Shown: positions 50,866 through 58,949 of the stretch, piece after piece | Layout: each line of letters starts with the position of its first letter | How positions within the stretch are numbered: the stretch's first letter is position 1 | Program-made: the position numbers and the translations under genes | Source of the DNA: Phycisphaerales bacterium | Lineage (GTDB): Bacteria > Planctomycetota > Phycisphaerae > Phycisphaerales > UBA1924 | DNA length: 64,000 nt | Direction: 5' to 3' | NCBI GenBank assembly: GCA_020849105.1 | Contig: JADLGW010000056.1 | Location: 124,001-188,000 of the forward strand | Notes under the pieces: model-generated | What the model was told of the DNA's origin: nothing | What the model saw: only the letters and a program-made list of their open reading frames with translations | Database searches by the model: none

Positions 50866-51597
50866 CTATGGAGGCGGGGGCGGCACGGCCTGGGCCGCCC
50901 GCTTCTGTTCGTGCCGGACGATGGCGCCGGTCGCCAGGTAGATGATGTCCTCGGCGATGTTCTTCATCAGGTCGCCGATGCGCTCCAGTTCGCGCCCCGT
51001 CCTGTACATCAGCAGCCCGCAGCGCAGTTGGTCGGGTTCGGCCCGCATGAACTCCTCGACCTCGGCGAACAACTGTTTCTCCAGGCCGTCGATGGTCTCG
51101 TCCTCGTGCACGATCTTGTGGGCCAGTTCCGCGTCCTCATCCAGCACGGCCCGCAGCAGTGTGTGGCACATCAGCGGCACACGCTGGCCGAGTTCCACCA
51201 GCGCCGTGGGCCAGGTGAACCCGCGGAACGGGGCGAGTTTCGCCGCCATCTTGGCGATCGACGAGGCGTGATCGGCGACGCGCTCCACGTCCGCGTTCAC
51301 CTTCAGGATGAACGTGATGAACCGCAGGTCGCGGGCGAATGGCTGCTGCAGGGCCAGCATCCGGATGCACTCTTGCTCGATCTCCACCTCCTGCCGGTCG
51401 ATCGTGTCGTCGCGCCGGCGGACCTCCCGGGCCGCGACCTCATCGAGTTTCCACAGGGCGTCGAGCGCGGATTCGAGCATCGCGATCGCGCCGGAGGCCT
51501 CCTCGACCAGCCGCCGCTTCAGGGCGATGATGCTGCGGTCCAGCGTGAAGCGGCTCTCACGGACGGCGGAAGGGTTGATCGGCGCGTTGGCGTCCAT
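50866..51597 (-). CDS. phoU: PhoU-like phosphate regulatory protein
   Basis: Negative regulator of the PstSCAB/PhoR phosphate system, 243 aa. Two PhoU helical-bundle repeats are visible. The first contains DEVAAREVRRRDDTIDRQEVEIEQ and ERVADHASSIAKMA; the second contains DEDAELAHKIVHEDETID and ELERIGDLMKNIAEDIIYL (metal-binding ERIGD). The tail is Pro-rich. No pst or phoR gene is adjacent. The ATG has AGAGGA upstream, and TAGAAT lies 19 nt before it. Confidence 0.9.
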   Translation of the reverse strand: MDANAPINPSAVRESRFTLDRSIIALKRRLVEEASGAIAMLESALDALWKLDEVAAREVRRRDDTIDRQEVEIEQECIRMLALQQPFARDLRFITFILKVNADVERVADHASSIAKMAAKLAPFRGFTWPTALVELGQRVPLMCHTLLRAVLDEDAELAHKIVHEDETIDGLEKQLFAEVEEFMRAEPDQLRCGLLMYRTGRELERIGDLMKNIAEDIIYLATGAIVRHEQKRAAQAVPPPPP

Positions 51598-51615
51598 CGG
51601 GTCCTCTGGGGCGTC

Positions 51616-51622
51616 TATTCTA
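51616..51622. promoter_or_regulatory. Bidirectional -10 (TATTCTA) between phoU and a methyltransferase
   Basis: TATTCTA reads TATTCT on the plus strand (44 nt before the methyltransferase ATG) and TAGAAT on the minus strand (19 nt before phoU). One 7-bp element can therefore serve both directions. Confidence 0.5.
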
Positions 51623-51665
51623 CGCGGCGGGCGGCGTGCGCCCGCGTCACAGGATCGGAGCGGCC

Positions 51666-52556
51666 ATGCCCGGCGGCATGAGAGAGAGGTTGAGACTGCT
51701 GGCGGCACGGCTCATGAAGCCGGGACTGGCGGGCATTCACGAGCGCCTGGAACGCATGGAACGGGTCGTGCTCGGGCGGATCGACCGTCTGGGGCGACCC
51801 GCGGAGAAGTACGAGGAGGAACTTGGCTTCTGGCGGTGGCTCGTCAAGACCCCCGAGGGGCGGAAGAAGATCGGCGGGGCATTCGAGGAGGTCTTCGGGC
51901 GCTGGCAACGGCAGCGTCTGCTGGAACTGGGCGAGCGACTGGGGCTGGAGAGCGAGGCGGCCCTGGACGCGTGGTGCGAGGGCCAGTCCGTCGTCGAGAT
52001 CGGGGCGGGGCCGTACCCGGCGGTCGCCGCCGCCCCCGCGTGGAGACGGGCCGTCGCGGTCGATCCGCTCGCCAGCGGCTACGCGCGCGAGGGGCTGCTG
52101 CCGGAGGCGTGCGACCGGGTGACGTACATTGAGGCCCCCGGAGAGGCCGTGCCCCTGGCGTCCGGCTGCGCCGACCTGGTCATCATCGAGAACGCCCTGG
52201 ACCACGTCGCCGATCCGGAGGCCGTGGTCGCCGAGTGCCGGCGGCTGCTGCGCTCCGGCGGATTGCTGTGGGTGCTGGTGGACCTGTCGGAGCACCGCGA
52301 TCACATGCACCCGCACCCGTTCAGCGAGTCGCGCATCCGGGGGCTGCTGACGTCCGGCGGGTTCGAGATGATGCACGACCGCGTGAGCGACCACAAGAGC
52401 CACCCCAAGGCCTACGGCGAGTACCGGGGGCTGCTGAAAAAACCCGCTGCACAACTCCGAGTCGATGTGAGCGCGGCAATAACCCGAACGAGTCATCCGG
52501 AAGGCGTCACGGCGGCGCCGCACTCCGTGCACACCGGCGACGTGCCCACTGGGTAG
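51666..52556 (+). CDS. Class I SAM-dependent methyltransferase
   Basis: A 296-aa protein with a basic, helical N-terminus (about 100 residues) and a methyltransferase type 11-like domain: motif I VVEIGAGPYPAV, then GCADLVIIENALDHVADPEAVVAECRRLL and the post-motif RSGGLLWVLVDL. Acceptors of this group include lipids and sugars. The ATG follows GGAG. The last ~21 residues overlap the 3' end of the zinc-ribbon gene on the opposite strand and look unconserved; the enzyme domain ends near GEYRGLLKK. Confidence 0.82.
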   Translation: MPGGMRERLRLLAARLMKPGLAGIHERLERMERVVLGRIDRLGRPAEKYEEELGFWRWLVKTPEGRKKIGGAFEEVFGRWQRQRLLELGERLGLESEAALDAWCEGQSVVEIGAGPYPAVAAAPAWRRAVAVDPLASGYAREGLLPEACDRVTYIEAPGEAVPLASGCADLVIIENALDHVADPEAVVAECRRLLRSGGLLWVLVDLSEHRDHMHPHPFSESRIRGLLTSGGFEMMHDRVSDHKSHPKAYGEYRGLLKKPAAQLRVDVSAAITRTSHPEGVTAAPHSVHTGDVPTG

Positions 52557-53104
52557 CCACAACCGGTGCACTGGCCCCCATGGGCACGCCACGCACGGCG
52601 TCCAAGCACGAAAGCGAGCAGGGGAGCCACCAGAATAAGCCATGCCGCGGTTCCGAGCAGGATCGGGTTGGCCAGCGTGCCCATCCAAAGCAGGCGCGGC
52701 GGCGGATCAGAAATCGGTCCCGTCAGGACCGGGTCGTTCCAGTCCCACCACATCTGCTTCTCCTCGATGACAGGCAGCGGCCAGCCGTAATGACTGACAT
52801 CCATGCTGTACCCGTTCTTTCCGGCTTCGCCGGCGACTCGAACGTCATACCTGCGGTACCCAAAGCCATGCTCCTCTTGCCAATCTTGGGGCGTCGGCCA
52901 AGGCGTCTCGTGTGGGGTGCTCGACGGCCAATGTGTCGGAATGCTCGCTCGGGGGAGCGGAGCCGTCGGGACGATTGGAGCGCGAGACCACCGCCACGCG
53001 CTGACGGCCCAGGGCACGTTGACGATGGCCGCGAGGGCGACGAGCGCGACCCACAGCATCACCGCTCGCTGTTTCTCGGATCCGGTCAGTCGGGCGCGTC
53101 CCAC
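52493..53104 (-). CDS. Membrane protein with C-terminal zinc ribbon
   Basis: A 203-aa protein: two transmembrane helices (residues 15-35 and about 145-168) flanking a Trp/Pro-rich extracytoplasmic loop, then a C-terminal CTGCGYPVGTSPVCTECG zinc ribbon, shorter than but equivalent to the one at 17379-17999. Function unknown. The start is GTG with TAAACT six nt upstream; that hexamer includes the mfd stop codon. Confidence 0.68.
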   Translation of the reverse strand: MGRARLTGSEKQRAVMLWVALVALAAIVNVPWAVSAWRWSRAPIVPTAPLPRASIPTHWPSSTPHETPWPTPQDWQEEHGFGYRRYDVRVAGEAGKNGYSMDVSHYGWPLPVIEEKQMWWDWNDPVLTGPISDPPPRLLWMGTLANPILLGTAAWLILVAPLLAFVLGRRAWRAHGGQCTGCGYPVGTSPVCTECGAAVTPSG

Positions 53105-53110
53105 AGGATC

Positions 53111-53116
53111 AGTTTA
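53111..53116 (-). promoter_or_regulatory. Leaderless -10 (TAAACT) overlapping the mfd stop
   Basis: TAAACT six nt before the GTG. Its TAA is the termination codon of mfd. Confidence 0.5.
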
Positions 53117-56100
53117 CTGGCCTTGCCCGAGCGATGGCGGCGAAAGCCGATGCCGCAGCACGGTGACGAGCGTGTCGGGCTTCAGGTATTCGGGCGGCGG
53201 GCGGAAGTAGACCTCGTGCAGCGACTCGCCCGTCGGCGGCGGGAGCGATCGCACGGAGAACCGGGGCTTCTCGGAGCCGCGACCGCGAGGGAGCGACAGA
53301 GCCCGGAGCGCGAGCGACGGGTTCCCCGGCGAGCGCTGCGGGCTCGTTGAATCCCCGCGCTCACGCTCGGGGCTCGCGGAGAGCGCCGCGGCCACGCCGC
53401 CCGGATTGTCCGTGCGGAACAGGACGTCCGGCCCCCGGATCGTGATCGAGCGCACGCCGAGCGCCGAGGCCGCGAGGCGGAGTCCGGCCAGGTCCAGCAG
53501 CCGCTTCACAGGTTTCGGCGGCTCGCCGTAGGCCTCGGTCAGGTCCTTGGCGACCTTCGCCAGGTCGCCCGCGCTGGTCGCCGTTGCGACCCGCCGGTAC
53601 GCCTCCAGCCGCCGCTGATCGGACGGGACGTAGGGCCGTGGGATCACGCCGACGGCGCCGACATCCACGGTCGTCGCGGCAACGGTCGGTCGCGGACCCT
53701 CGTGCTTCAGGTCGTGCACCGCCTCGTCGAGGAGTCGGCAGTACATCTCGTACCCGACCGCGGCGATGTGCCCGGACTGCTCGGCCCCCAGCAGGTTGCC
53801 GGCCCCGCGGATCTCCAGGTCGCGCATCGCGATCTTGAATCCGGCCCCGAGCATCGCGTACTGCTCGATCGCCCTGAGGCGCCGCTGGGCGACCTCGCTC
53901 ACCGGGCGGTCGTCCGGCAGCAGCAGGTAGCAGTACGCCCGGTGCTTGTACCGGCCGACCCGTCCGCGCAGTTGGTGCAGGTCGGCCAGGCCGAACCGGT
54001 CCGCGTCATCGATCAGCATCGTGTTGGCGGTGGGGATGTCGATGCCCGACTCGATGATCGTCGTGGAGACGAGGACGTTCGCCTCGCGCCGGATGAACCG
54101 GAGCATGACGGCCTCCAGTTCGTGCGGGTTCATCTGCCCGTGCCCGACGACGATGCGGGCATCGGGCGCGAGTTTCTGGATGTCGCCGGCAACCGACTTG
54201 ATGTCGTGCACACGGTTGTGCACGAAATAGACCTGTCCCTCGCGTGAGAGTTCCCGCGCGATCGCCTGCGATACCCGCCGCTCGTTGTACGGGATCACCT
54301 CCGTCACGATCGCGCGCCGGTCCATCGGGGGCGTGGTGAGCGAACTGATGTCGCGCAGCCCCAGCATCGCCATGTGCAGCGTGCGCGGGATGGGCGTGGC
54401 CGACAGCGTCAGCACGTCCACCGTGAGGCGCAGGCGCAGCAGCCGCTCCTTGTGCTCGACGCCGAAGCGCTGTTCCTCGTCCACGATCACGAGGCCGAGG
54501 TCCGCGAAGGCCACGTCCTCCGAGAGCAGGCGGTGCGTGCCGATGACCACGTCCACCTTGCCCTGCTTGAGGGCGGTCAGCACCCCCTTGGCCTCCGCGT
54601 CGGTCTTGAAGCGGCTGATCGACTCGACGCGGAACGGGTAGCCGGCGAACCTGGACTTGAACGTCCGCTCGTGCTGCTCCGCCAGCACCGTGGTCGGGAC
54701 GAGCACCGCGACCTGCTTGCCGTACTCCGCGGCCTTGAACGCCGCCCGGATCGCCAGTTCCGTCTTGCCGAAGCCCACGTCGCCGCAGACCAGGCGGTCC
54801 ATCGGTCGCTCGGCCGCCATGTCTTTCTTGATCTCGGCGAGCGCGGCGAGTTGGTCCTCGGTCTCTTCGTAGGGGAACTCCGCCTCAAACTCCTTCTGCC
54901 ACGGCGTGTCGGCGGGGTAGCGGATGCCGGGCATGTGCTCTCGGGCGGCCCGGACACGCAGCATCTCCGCCGCCAGGTCGCGCACGCTCTCGGACACCTT
55001 CTCCTTCTGGTTCTTCCACCGCTGCCCGCCGAGGGTCGACAGCGGCGGCTTGCCCTTGAATCCGCCGACGTACTTCTGCACCTGGTCGATGTTGAGCGCG
55101 GGGACGTGGAGTTTGGCGCCCGCGGCGAACTCGAGCGTCAGGAACTCTTCCGCGTCGCGCGGCACCGTTACGGATGCGGCGGTGCGGAGCCCCTCTGGAA
55201 TGTTGCGCCCCCGTGCCGCTTCCCTGTCGGTGCCGCCCATCGTGCGCAGCCCCAGAAACCTCGCGATCCCGTGCTCCGCGTGGACGACGAAGTCGCCGGG
55301 CGCGAAATCCAGGAATGTGTCCATGGCGCGCCCGGCCCGCAGCCGCGTCGCCCGCCGCCGGGCGTGGTAGCGATGGACCAGTTCGTGGTACGGAACGAAG
55401 AACAACGAGGGGCACGGAGACGGGGGGACGGAGCTCGGACCGGCCCTCCCTTCACCCCTCGGTCTCTCCCTCTCCGCGTCTTGCCCGAGGTCCCACCCGA
55501 AGCCGCGGTGCAGGTAACCGTGGACCGATTCGATCGTGTCGATCGCGCCCGGCGCAAACTCGGCCAGCAACTCCTGGAACCGGCGAAGTTCGCCCGGGTT
55601 CTGGCAGAACACCGTGACCCGTGATCCGCGGGCCAGCGCCGCGAGTTCCACGATGGCCTCGTGCGGCTCGCTGGCGAACGCCGGCAGCACCGAAACCGGC
55701 ATGTCGATGCGGGCATCGAACCCGGAGACCCCAGCCGAGAACTGGTTGACCTCCGCCAGGGCGCGCGTGTGCTGCTGCAGCAGCCTGAACACCGCCGGTG
55801 GCCCGAACAGCCCGCGCGGATCGGAGACGCGCTCGTAGTACCCGCGGGCCTGCTCGGTCAGTTCCAGCGTCTCGGCGACAAGCGCCAGTGCCGCGGCCGG
55901 CAGCAGCGTCAGCGGATTGATGGTCGTGTCATCCGTCCGCATCGCTTCCGCTGACGCGGCCACCAGGTCGATGGCGCCGAGGGCCGCCCCGGAACCCATG
56001 GTGTCCAGGTCCACCTCACTGATCCGGTCGATCTCATCCCCGAAGAAGTCGAGGCGTACCGGCGCGCCGCCGGCCGGCGGGAACACGTCGAGAATCCCGC

Positions 56101-56662
56101 CGCGCAGCGCGAAGTCGCCGGGCTCCTCCAGCGCCTCCCGCCGCGAGTACCCGGCCGAATCCAGCCACCGGGCCAGGTCCGCCGGCGCGACCGTGTCGCC
56201 GCGGCGGAGGGTGCGCGACAGGTCCGCGAGCCGCTCCGGCCTCGGCACGCCCTGCATCAGCGCCTGGATCGGGCACACCAGCACCCCCGGCGGCTCCGAC
56301 ACCAGCCGTCGCACGACCGCGATCCGTTCCGCGTACAGGTCCAGGCTGACGCCCGATTCGCCGGGCAGCGCCTCGATCGCCGGCAGGCGCAGGGCGGTCA
56401 CCCCGGCCGATTCCAACTCGTCCACCGCCTCGTCGGCATCGTCAATGTGCGCGGTGACCAGCACCACCAGGTGCCCGGTCAGCCTGAAGACCGCCGCCGC
56501 AACCATCGTCGTGGATGAGCCGATGGACCCGGCCGCGGCTACGCGGCGGCCCGCCGCCAGCGCGTGGGCCAGTGCGCGCACCGGCGGGCTCTCCAGGATG
56601 GCTTCGACGGGATTCGGCACGAAGGGTACGCCGCGCGCAGGCGCGGGCCGCCGGGGCGACAC
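53114..56662 (-). CDS. mfd: Transcription-repair coupling factor
   Basis: Removes RNA polymerase stalled at lesions and recruits UvrA. Order of domains in 1182 aa: UvrB-like N-terminus (1-350), the RNAP-interaction domain with DFVVHAEHGIARFLGL, then the RecG-like translocase with GDVGFGKTELA (Walker A), VIVDEEQRFGV (DEEQ box) and TATPIPRTLHMAM-type motif III. The TRG motif and the C-terminal autoinhibitory domain follow. Two in-frame low-complexity insertions are absent from typical Mfd: residues ~391-425 (Arg/Glu then Pro/Ser) and ~1089-1133 (ALSLPRGRGSEKP), the latter being a dispersed repeat shared with ispH. The GTG start has no clear SD. Confidence 0.95.
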   Translation of the reverse strand: MSPRRPAPARGVPFVPNPVEAILESPPVRALAHALAAGRRVAAAGSIGSSTTMVAAAVFRLTGHLVVLVTAHIDDADEAVDELESAGVTALRLPAIEALPGESGVSLDLYAERIAVVRRLVSEPPGVLVCPIQALMQGVPRPERLADLSRTLRRGDTVAPADLARWLDSAGYSRREALEEPGDFALRGGILDVFPPAGGAPVRLDFFGDEIDRISEVDLDTMGSGAALGAIDLVAASAEAMRTDDTTINPLTLLPAAALALVAETLELTEQARGYYERVSDPRGLFGPPAVFRLLQQHTRALAEVNQFSAGVSGFDARIDMPVSVLPAFASEPHEAIVELAALARGSRVTVFCQNPGELRRFQELLAEFAPGAIDTIESVHGYLHRGFGWDLGQDAERERPRGEGRAGPSSVPPSPCPSLFFVPYHELVHRYHARRRATRLRAGRAMDTFLDFAPGDFVVHAEHGIARFLGLRTMGGTDREAARGRNIPEGLRTAASVTVPRDAEEFLTLEFAAGAKLHVPALNIDQVQKYVGGFKGKPPLSTLGGQRWKNQKEKVSESVRDLAAEMLRVRAAREHMPGIRYPADTPWQKEFEAEFPYEETEDQLAALAEIKKDMAAERPMDRLVCGDVGFGKTELAIRAAFKAAEYGKQVAVLVPTTVLAEQHERTFKSRFAGYPFRVESISRFKTDAEAKGVLTALKQGKVDVVIGTHRLLSEDVAFADLGLVIVDEEQRFGVEHKERLLRLRLTVDVLTLSATPIPRTLHMAMLGLRDISSLTTPPMDRRAIVTEVIPYNERRVSQAIARELSREGQVYFVHNRVHDIKSVAGDIQKLAPDARIVVGHGQMNPHELEAVMLRFIRREANVLVSTTIIESGIDIPTANTMLIDDADRFGLADLHQLRGRVGRYKHRAYCYLLLPDDRPVSEVAQRRLRAIEQYAMLGAGFKIAMRDLEIRGAGNLLGAEQSGHIAAVGYEMYCRLLDEAVHDLKHEGPRPTVAATTVDVGAVGVIPRPYVPSDQRRLEAYRRVATATSAGDLAKVAKDLTEAYGEPPKPVKRLLDLAGLRLAASALGVRSITIRGPDVLFRTDNPGGVAAALSASPERERGDSTSPQRSPGNPSLALRALSLPRGRGSEKPRFSVRSLPPPTGESLHEVYFRPPPEYLKPDTLVTVLRHRLSPPSLGQGQ
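53265..53395 (-). repeat. Dispersed repeat translated in frame near the mfd C-terminus
   Basis: Contains 53274-53295, a 22-bp match (one difference, inverted) to ispH 17078-17099, beside GAGCCC/GGGCTC and CCCCG/CGGGG inverted segments. It encodes ASPERERG..LSLPRGRGS, which is not part of the Mfd fold. Confidence 0.65.
55386..55490 (-). repeat. Second low-complexity in-frame insertion in mfd
   Basis: Purine/pyrimidine-skewed sequence rich in GGGACGGAG and CTCTCCCTCTCC-type steps. It encodes AERERPRGEGRAG and a Pro/Ser-rich run between the UvrB-like part and the RNAP-interaction domain. Confidence 0.5.
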
Positions 56663-56711
56663 CGCCCCGTAGGCACCACGCTGTCCTGGCTGCGCGATCG
56701 TAGACCCGGGC

Positions 56712-57146
56712 CTACTTCACGGTGACCAGCGGGCGCACCTTCTCCAGCGTCAGCGGCCCGATCCCGGAGACCTTGTCCAGATCGCTCACGCTCCCGAACT
56801 TTCCGTTGGCGCCCCGATACTCGACGATCCGCCTGGCGAGCGAGGGACCGATCGACGGCAGCAGCTCCAGTTGGGCCGCCGACGCGGTGTTGAGGTCCAG
56901 GAGGCCCGCCGCCTCCTCCTCGGGTGCCCCGGAGTCCGGTCTCGGCAGCCCCGGCCGCCGCTCCGGCCCCGCGGGCGCCATCGTAACGGGAGCGGCAGGG
57001 GCGACCGGCCTCCCCGCTAGTTCCACCCGCGGCTCACGCCCGAAGATCGACCATCCCATCCCAGCGAGCGAAGCGCCCCCCAGGACCACGACCGCCGCCC
57101 ACTTCGCCGGTCCCGCAGTCCAGTCGTACGCGCTGCTGGTTTTCAC
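56712..57146 (-). CDS. ComEA-like helix-hairpin-helix protein
   Basis: A 144-aa protein: N-terminal membrane anchor (residues 14-33), a Pro-rich linker, and a C-terminal pair of HhH motifs (LLDLNTASAAQLELLPSIGP..IVEYR and DLDKVSGIGPLTLEKV), the DNA-binding domain of ComEA. With the pilT/pilC block elsewhere in the window this would fit DNA uptake, but the local context (mfd, GH10-like) does not prove it. The GTG start overlaps the upstream stop (GTGA). Confidence 0.85.
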   Translation of the reverse strand: MKTSSAYDWTAGPAKWAAVVVLGGASLAGMGWSIFGREPRVELAGRPVAPAAPVTMAPAGPERRPGLPRPDSGAPEEEAAGLLDLNTASAAQLELLPSIGPSLARRIVEYRGANGKFGSVSDLDKVSGIGPLTLEKVRPLVTVK

Positions 57147-58801
57147 GGCTTCACCGCGACCGGCAACGCGGGGATCGCGACCCGCTGCGACCTGAAGTCC
57201 CGCCGCAACTCCGCCAGCGCCGCGGCCGCGGGTTTCGGCGTGCCGCTCTCGGTCAGCAGCCCGCCCAGGGGCATATCCGCCTGCGGGCCGTCATACAGAT
57301 CCTGCCAGCACACGCCGACAACGTAGGGCTTCGACGCCGCCACCTGGGTGATCTGCACCAGCCAGTCGCGCTGGTGCTCCGGTGTCCACGCCCCGCGCCA
57401 GGAGCCGGGGTCTTCGGGATCACCGGCGCCCAGGCGCCCGCTCGGGGCCCCGGCCGCGCTCACGACGATGGGCCGGTCGAACTGCGCGTAGCGGTCCAGC
57501 AGGTCCGACAGCACCAGCAGGTCACGGGCCGACCGTCCCTGCCCGGGCTGCCCGATCTGCAACTTGATCCCCAGCGCATCGATCGCGATCCCGGCCTGTC
57601 CGATCATGTCCACATACGCCAGCGGCGGGATCGACCGCCGGTTCGTCGCGTAGTGCTCGCCGAAGGGCTCGGAGACTTCCACCTGCACCTTCGCACCGGG
57701 CTGGAGTTTTTTCAGCAGCAGGACCGACAGCCGCGTCAGGTCCATCATGCGCTCCAGCGCCAGGGCAAACCCCTGGTTCACATGCAGCCCGGACGCCACT
57801 GTCCAGCGCGTCACCGTCCGGCGGTACCGCGTCACGATCTGCTTGAGGTGCTCGTACACCAGTTCCCGCAGCGTCTCGTAGTCGTGCTCCCAGATGAACA
57901 GCCACTCGGGCACGCACATCGTGCGGAAGTCAAGGATGGGTCCGCCCCACACCGGCACCCTGGCCGTGCGCACCGCCCACTCGATCCACCGGTCCGTCTT
58001 GGCAAAGGAGTAGCGCCCCTCGGTCGGCTCCATGTCCGACCACCGCATGGGGATGGACACAAAGTCGCACACCGGCGCCGCGCCCTGCGCCAGCGCCCCG
58101 CTGAACTGCGCCGGGTTCACCGCGCACCCGACAACCGGCGGCGCCTGCAGCACCACCCCCGTCGAATCCGACGACTTGACCGCCCCCTCGGGGAGCACCC
58201 GGTCCGCGGCGATCGACTCAGCCTGGTGGGCGGCGGTACGGGCGTAGGTCTCTCCACGGAACCGGGCCCCGAGTTGCCGCTCCGCGTCCACCTGCGTGAG
58301 CCGCTCCCCGGCGTCGACCGCCAGGTAGAGCGCCCGCCGGGCCGTGCGGTCGGCCTCGAGGGCGAACCCCGCATGGTCCCCGGCCCCGGTGCCCCTCTGG
58401 GCCACCAGGGCGGCCGCGAACAGGTGCCGCGCTTCCTCGAACTGCTTCATCACCGCGTCGTCCCCCGGAAGGTCGAACAACCCCCATTGCTCCAGTTTGT
58501 TCAGGATCATCATGATCCGCCGGCGCGCCAGTTCCAGGGTCAGCAGGTAGGGCTCCGGGCGCGGCGGCAGAAGGCACGTCCGCAGCGTCAGGTCCCCTAG
58601 CGACTCCCCGCCGGGCCCGAGCACCGGGAACTGAAGCGCCAGCCCCGCGGCCTCCGTTCCGGCCTTGGTGCACTCGATGATCCCGCCCGCCGCTGCGGCC
58701 TGGGCCGCCAGCGGGGCGTCATCGGCGCCGAAGAGGTGCGCATGGCGGAGCACGAAATCCCGCCCGGGCCCGCGCTCGTCAAAGACCGCGAATCTCAGCA
58801 T
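57143..58801 (-). CDS. GH10 xylanase-like protein, catalytic residues apparently lost
   Basis: A 552-aa protein. Residues 1-240 form an unrecognised, partly helical N-terminal domain; 240-540 follow the TIM-barrel pattern of glycoside hydrolase family 10. Where active GH10 enzymes have WDVVNE (acid/base Glu) this protein reads WTVASG, and where they have xITELD (nucleophile) it reads PIVVSAAG. The surrounding strands (RYRRTVTRW, LQPGAKVQV, IDALGIKLQIG, VGVCWQDLYD) keep the fold. There is no signal peptide, so it may be cytoplasmic. It is probably a carbohydrate-binding or structural pseudoenzyme. Confidence 0.65.
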   Translation of the reverse strand: MLRFAVFDERGPGRDFVLRHAHLFGADDAPLAAQAAAAGGIIECTKAGTEAAGLALQFPVLGPGGESLGDLTLRTCLLPPRPEPYLLTLELARRRIMMILNKLEQWGLFDLPGDDAVMKQFEEARHLFAAALVAQRGTGAGDHAGFALEADRTARRALYLAVDAGERLTQVDAERQLGARFRGETYARTAAHQAESIAADRVLPEGAVKSSDSTGVVLQAPPVVGCAVNPAQFSGALAQGAAPVCDFVSIPMRWSDMEPTEGRYSFAKTDRWIEWAVRTARVPVWGGPILDFRTMCVPEWLFIWEHDYETLRELVYEHLKQIVTRYRRTVTRWTVASGLHVNQGFALALERMMDLTRLSVLLLKKLQPGAKVQVEVSEPFGEHYATNRRSIPPLAYVDMIGQAGIAIDALGIKLQIGQPGQGRSARDLLVLSDLLDRYAQFDRPIVVSAAGAPSGRLGAGDPEDPGSWRGAWTPEHQRDWLVQITQVAASKPYVVGVCWQDLYDGPQADMPLGGLLTESGTPKPAAAALAELRRDFRSQRVAIPALPVAVKP

Positions 58802-58936
58802 GTGCTCGTATCCGGCTCTCCCTGGACTCTCCCCGTGCCGGGGGGCGTTCGGGGGCCAACTGTATCGCCGGAAAGCCGCCCATTCCGGGCCTGTCATCAG
58901 CGACGTTCATCCCGGCACGCCGGACCGCCCGCCCCG

Positions 58937-58942
58937 TACCAT
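58937..58942 (+). promoter_or_regulatory. Leaderless -10 (TACCAT) of purC
   Basis: TACCAT seven nt before the ATG at 58950. It overlaps an upstream in-frame ATG, arguing for the later start. Confidence 0.5.
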
Positions 58943-58949
58943 GGACCGC

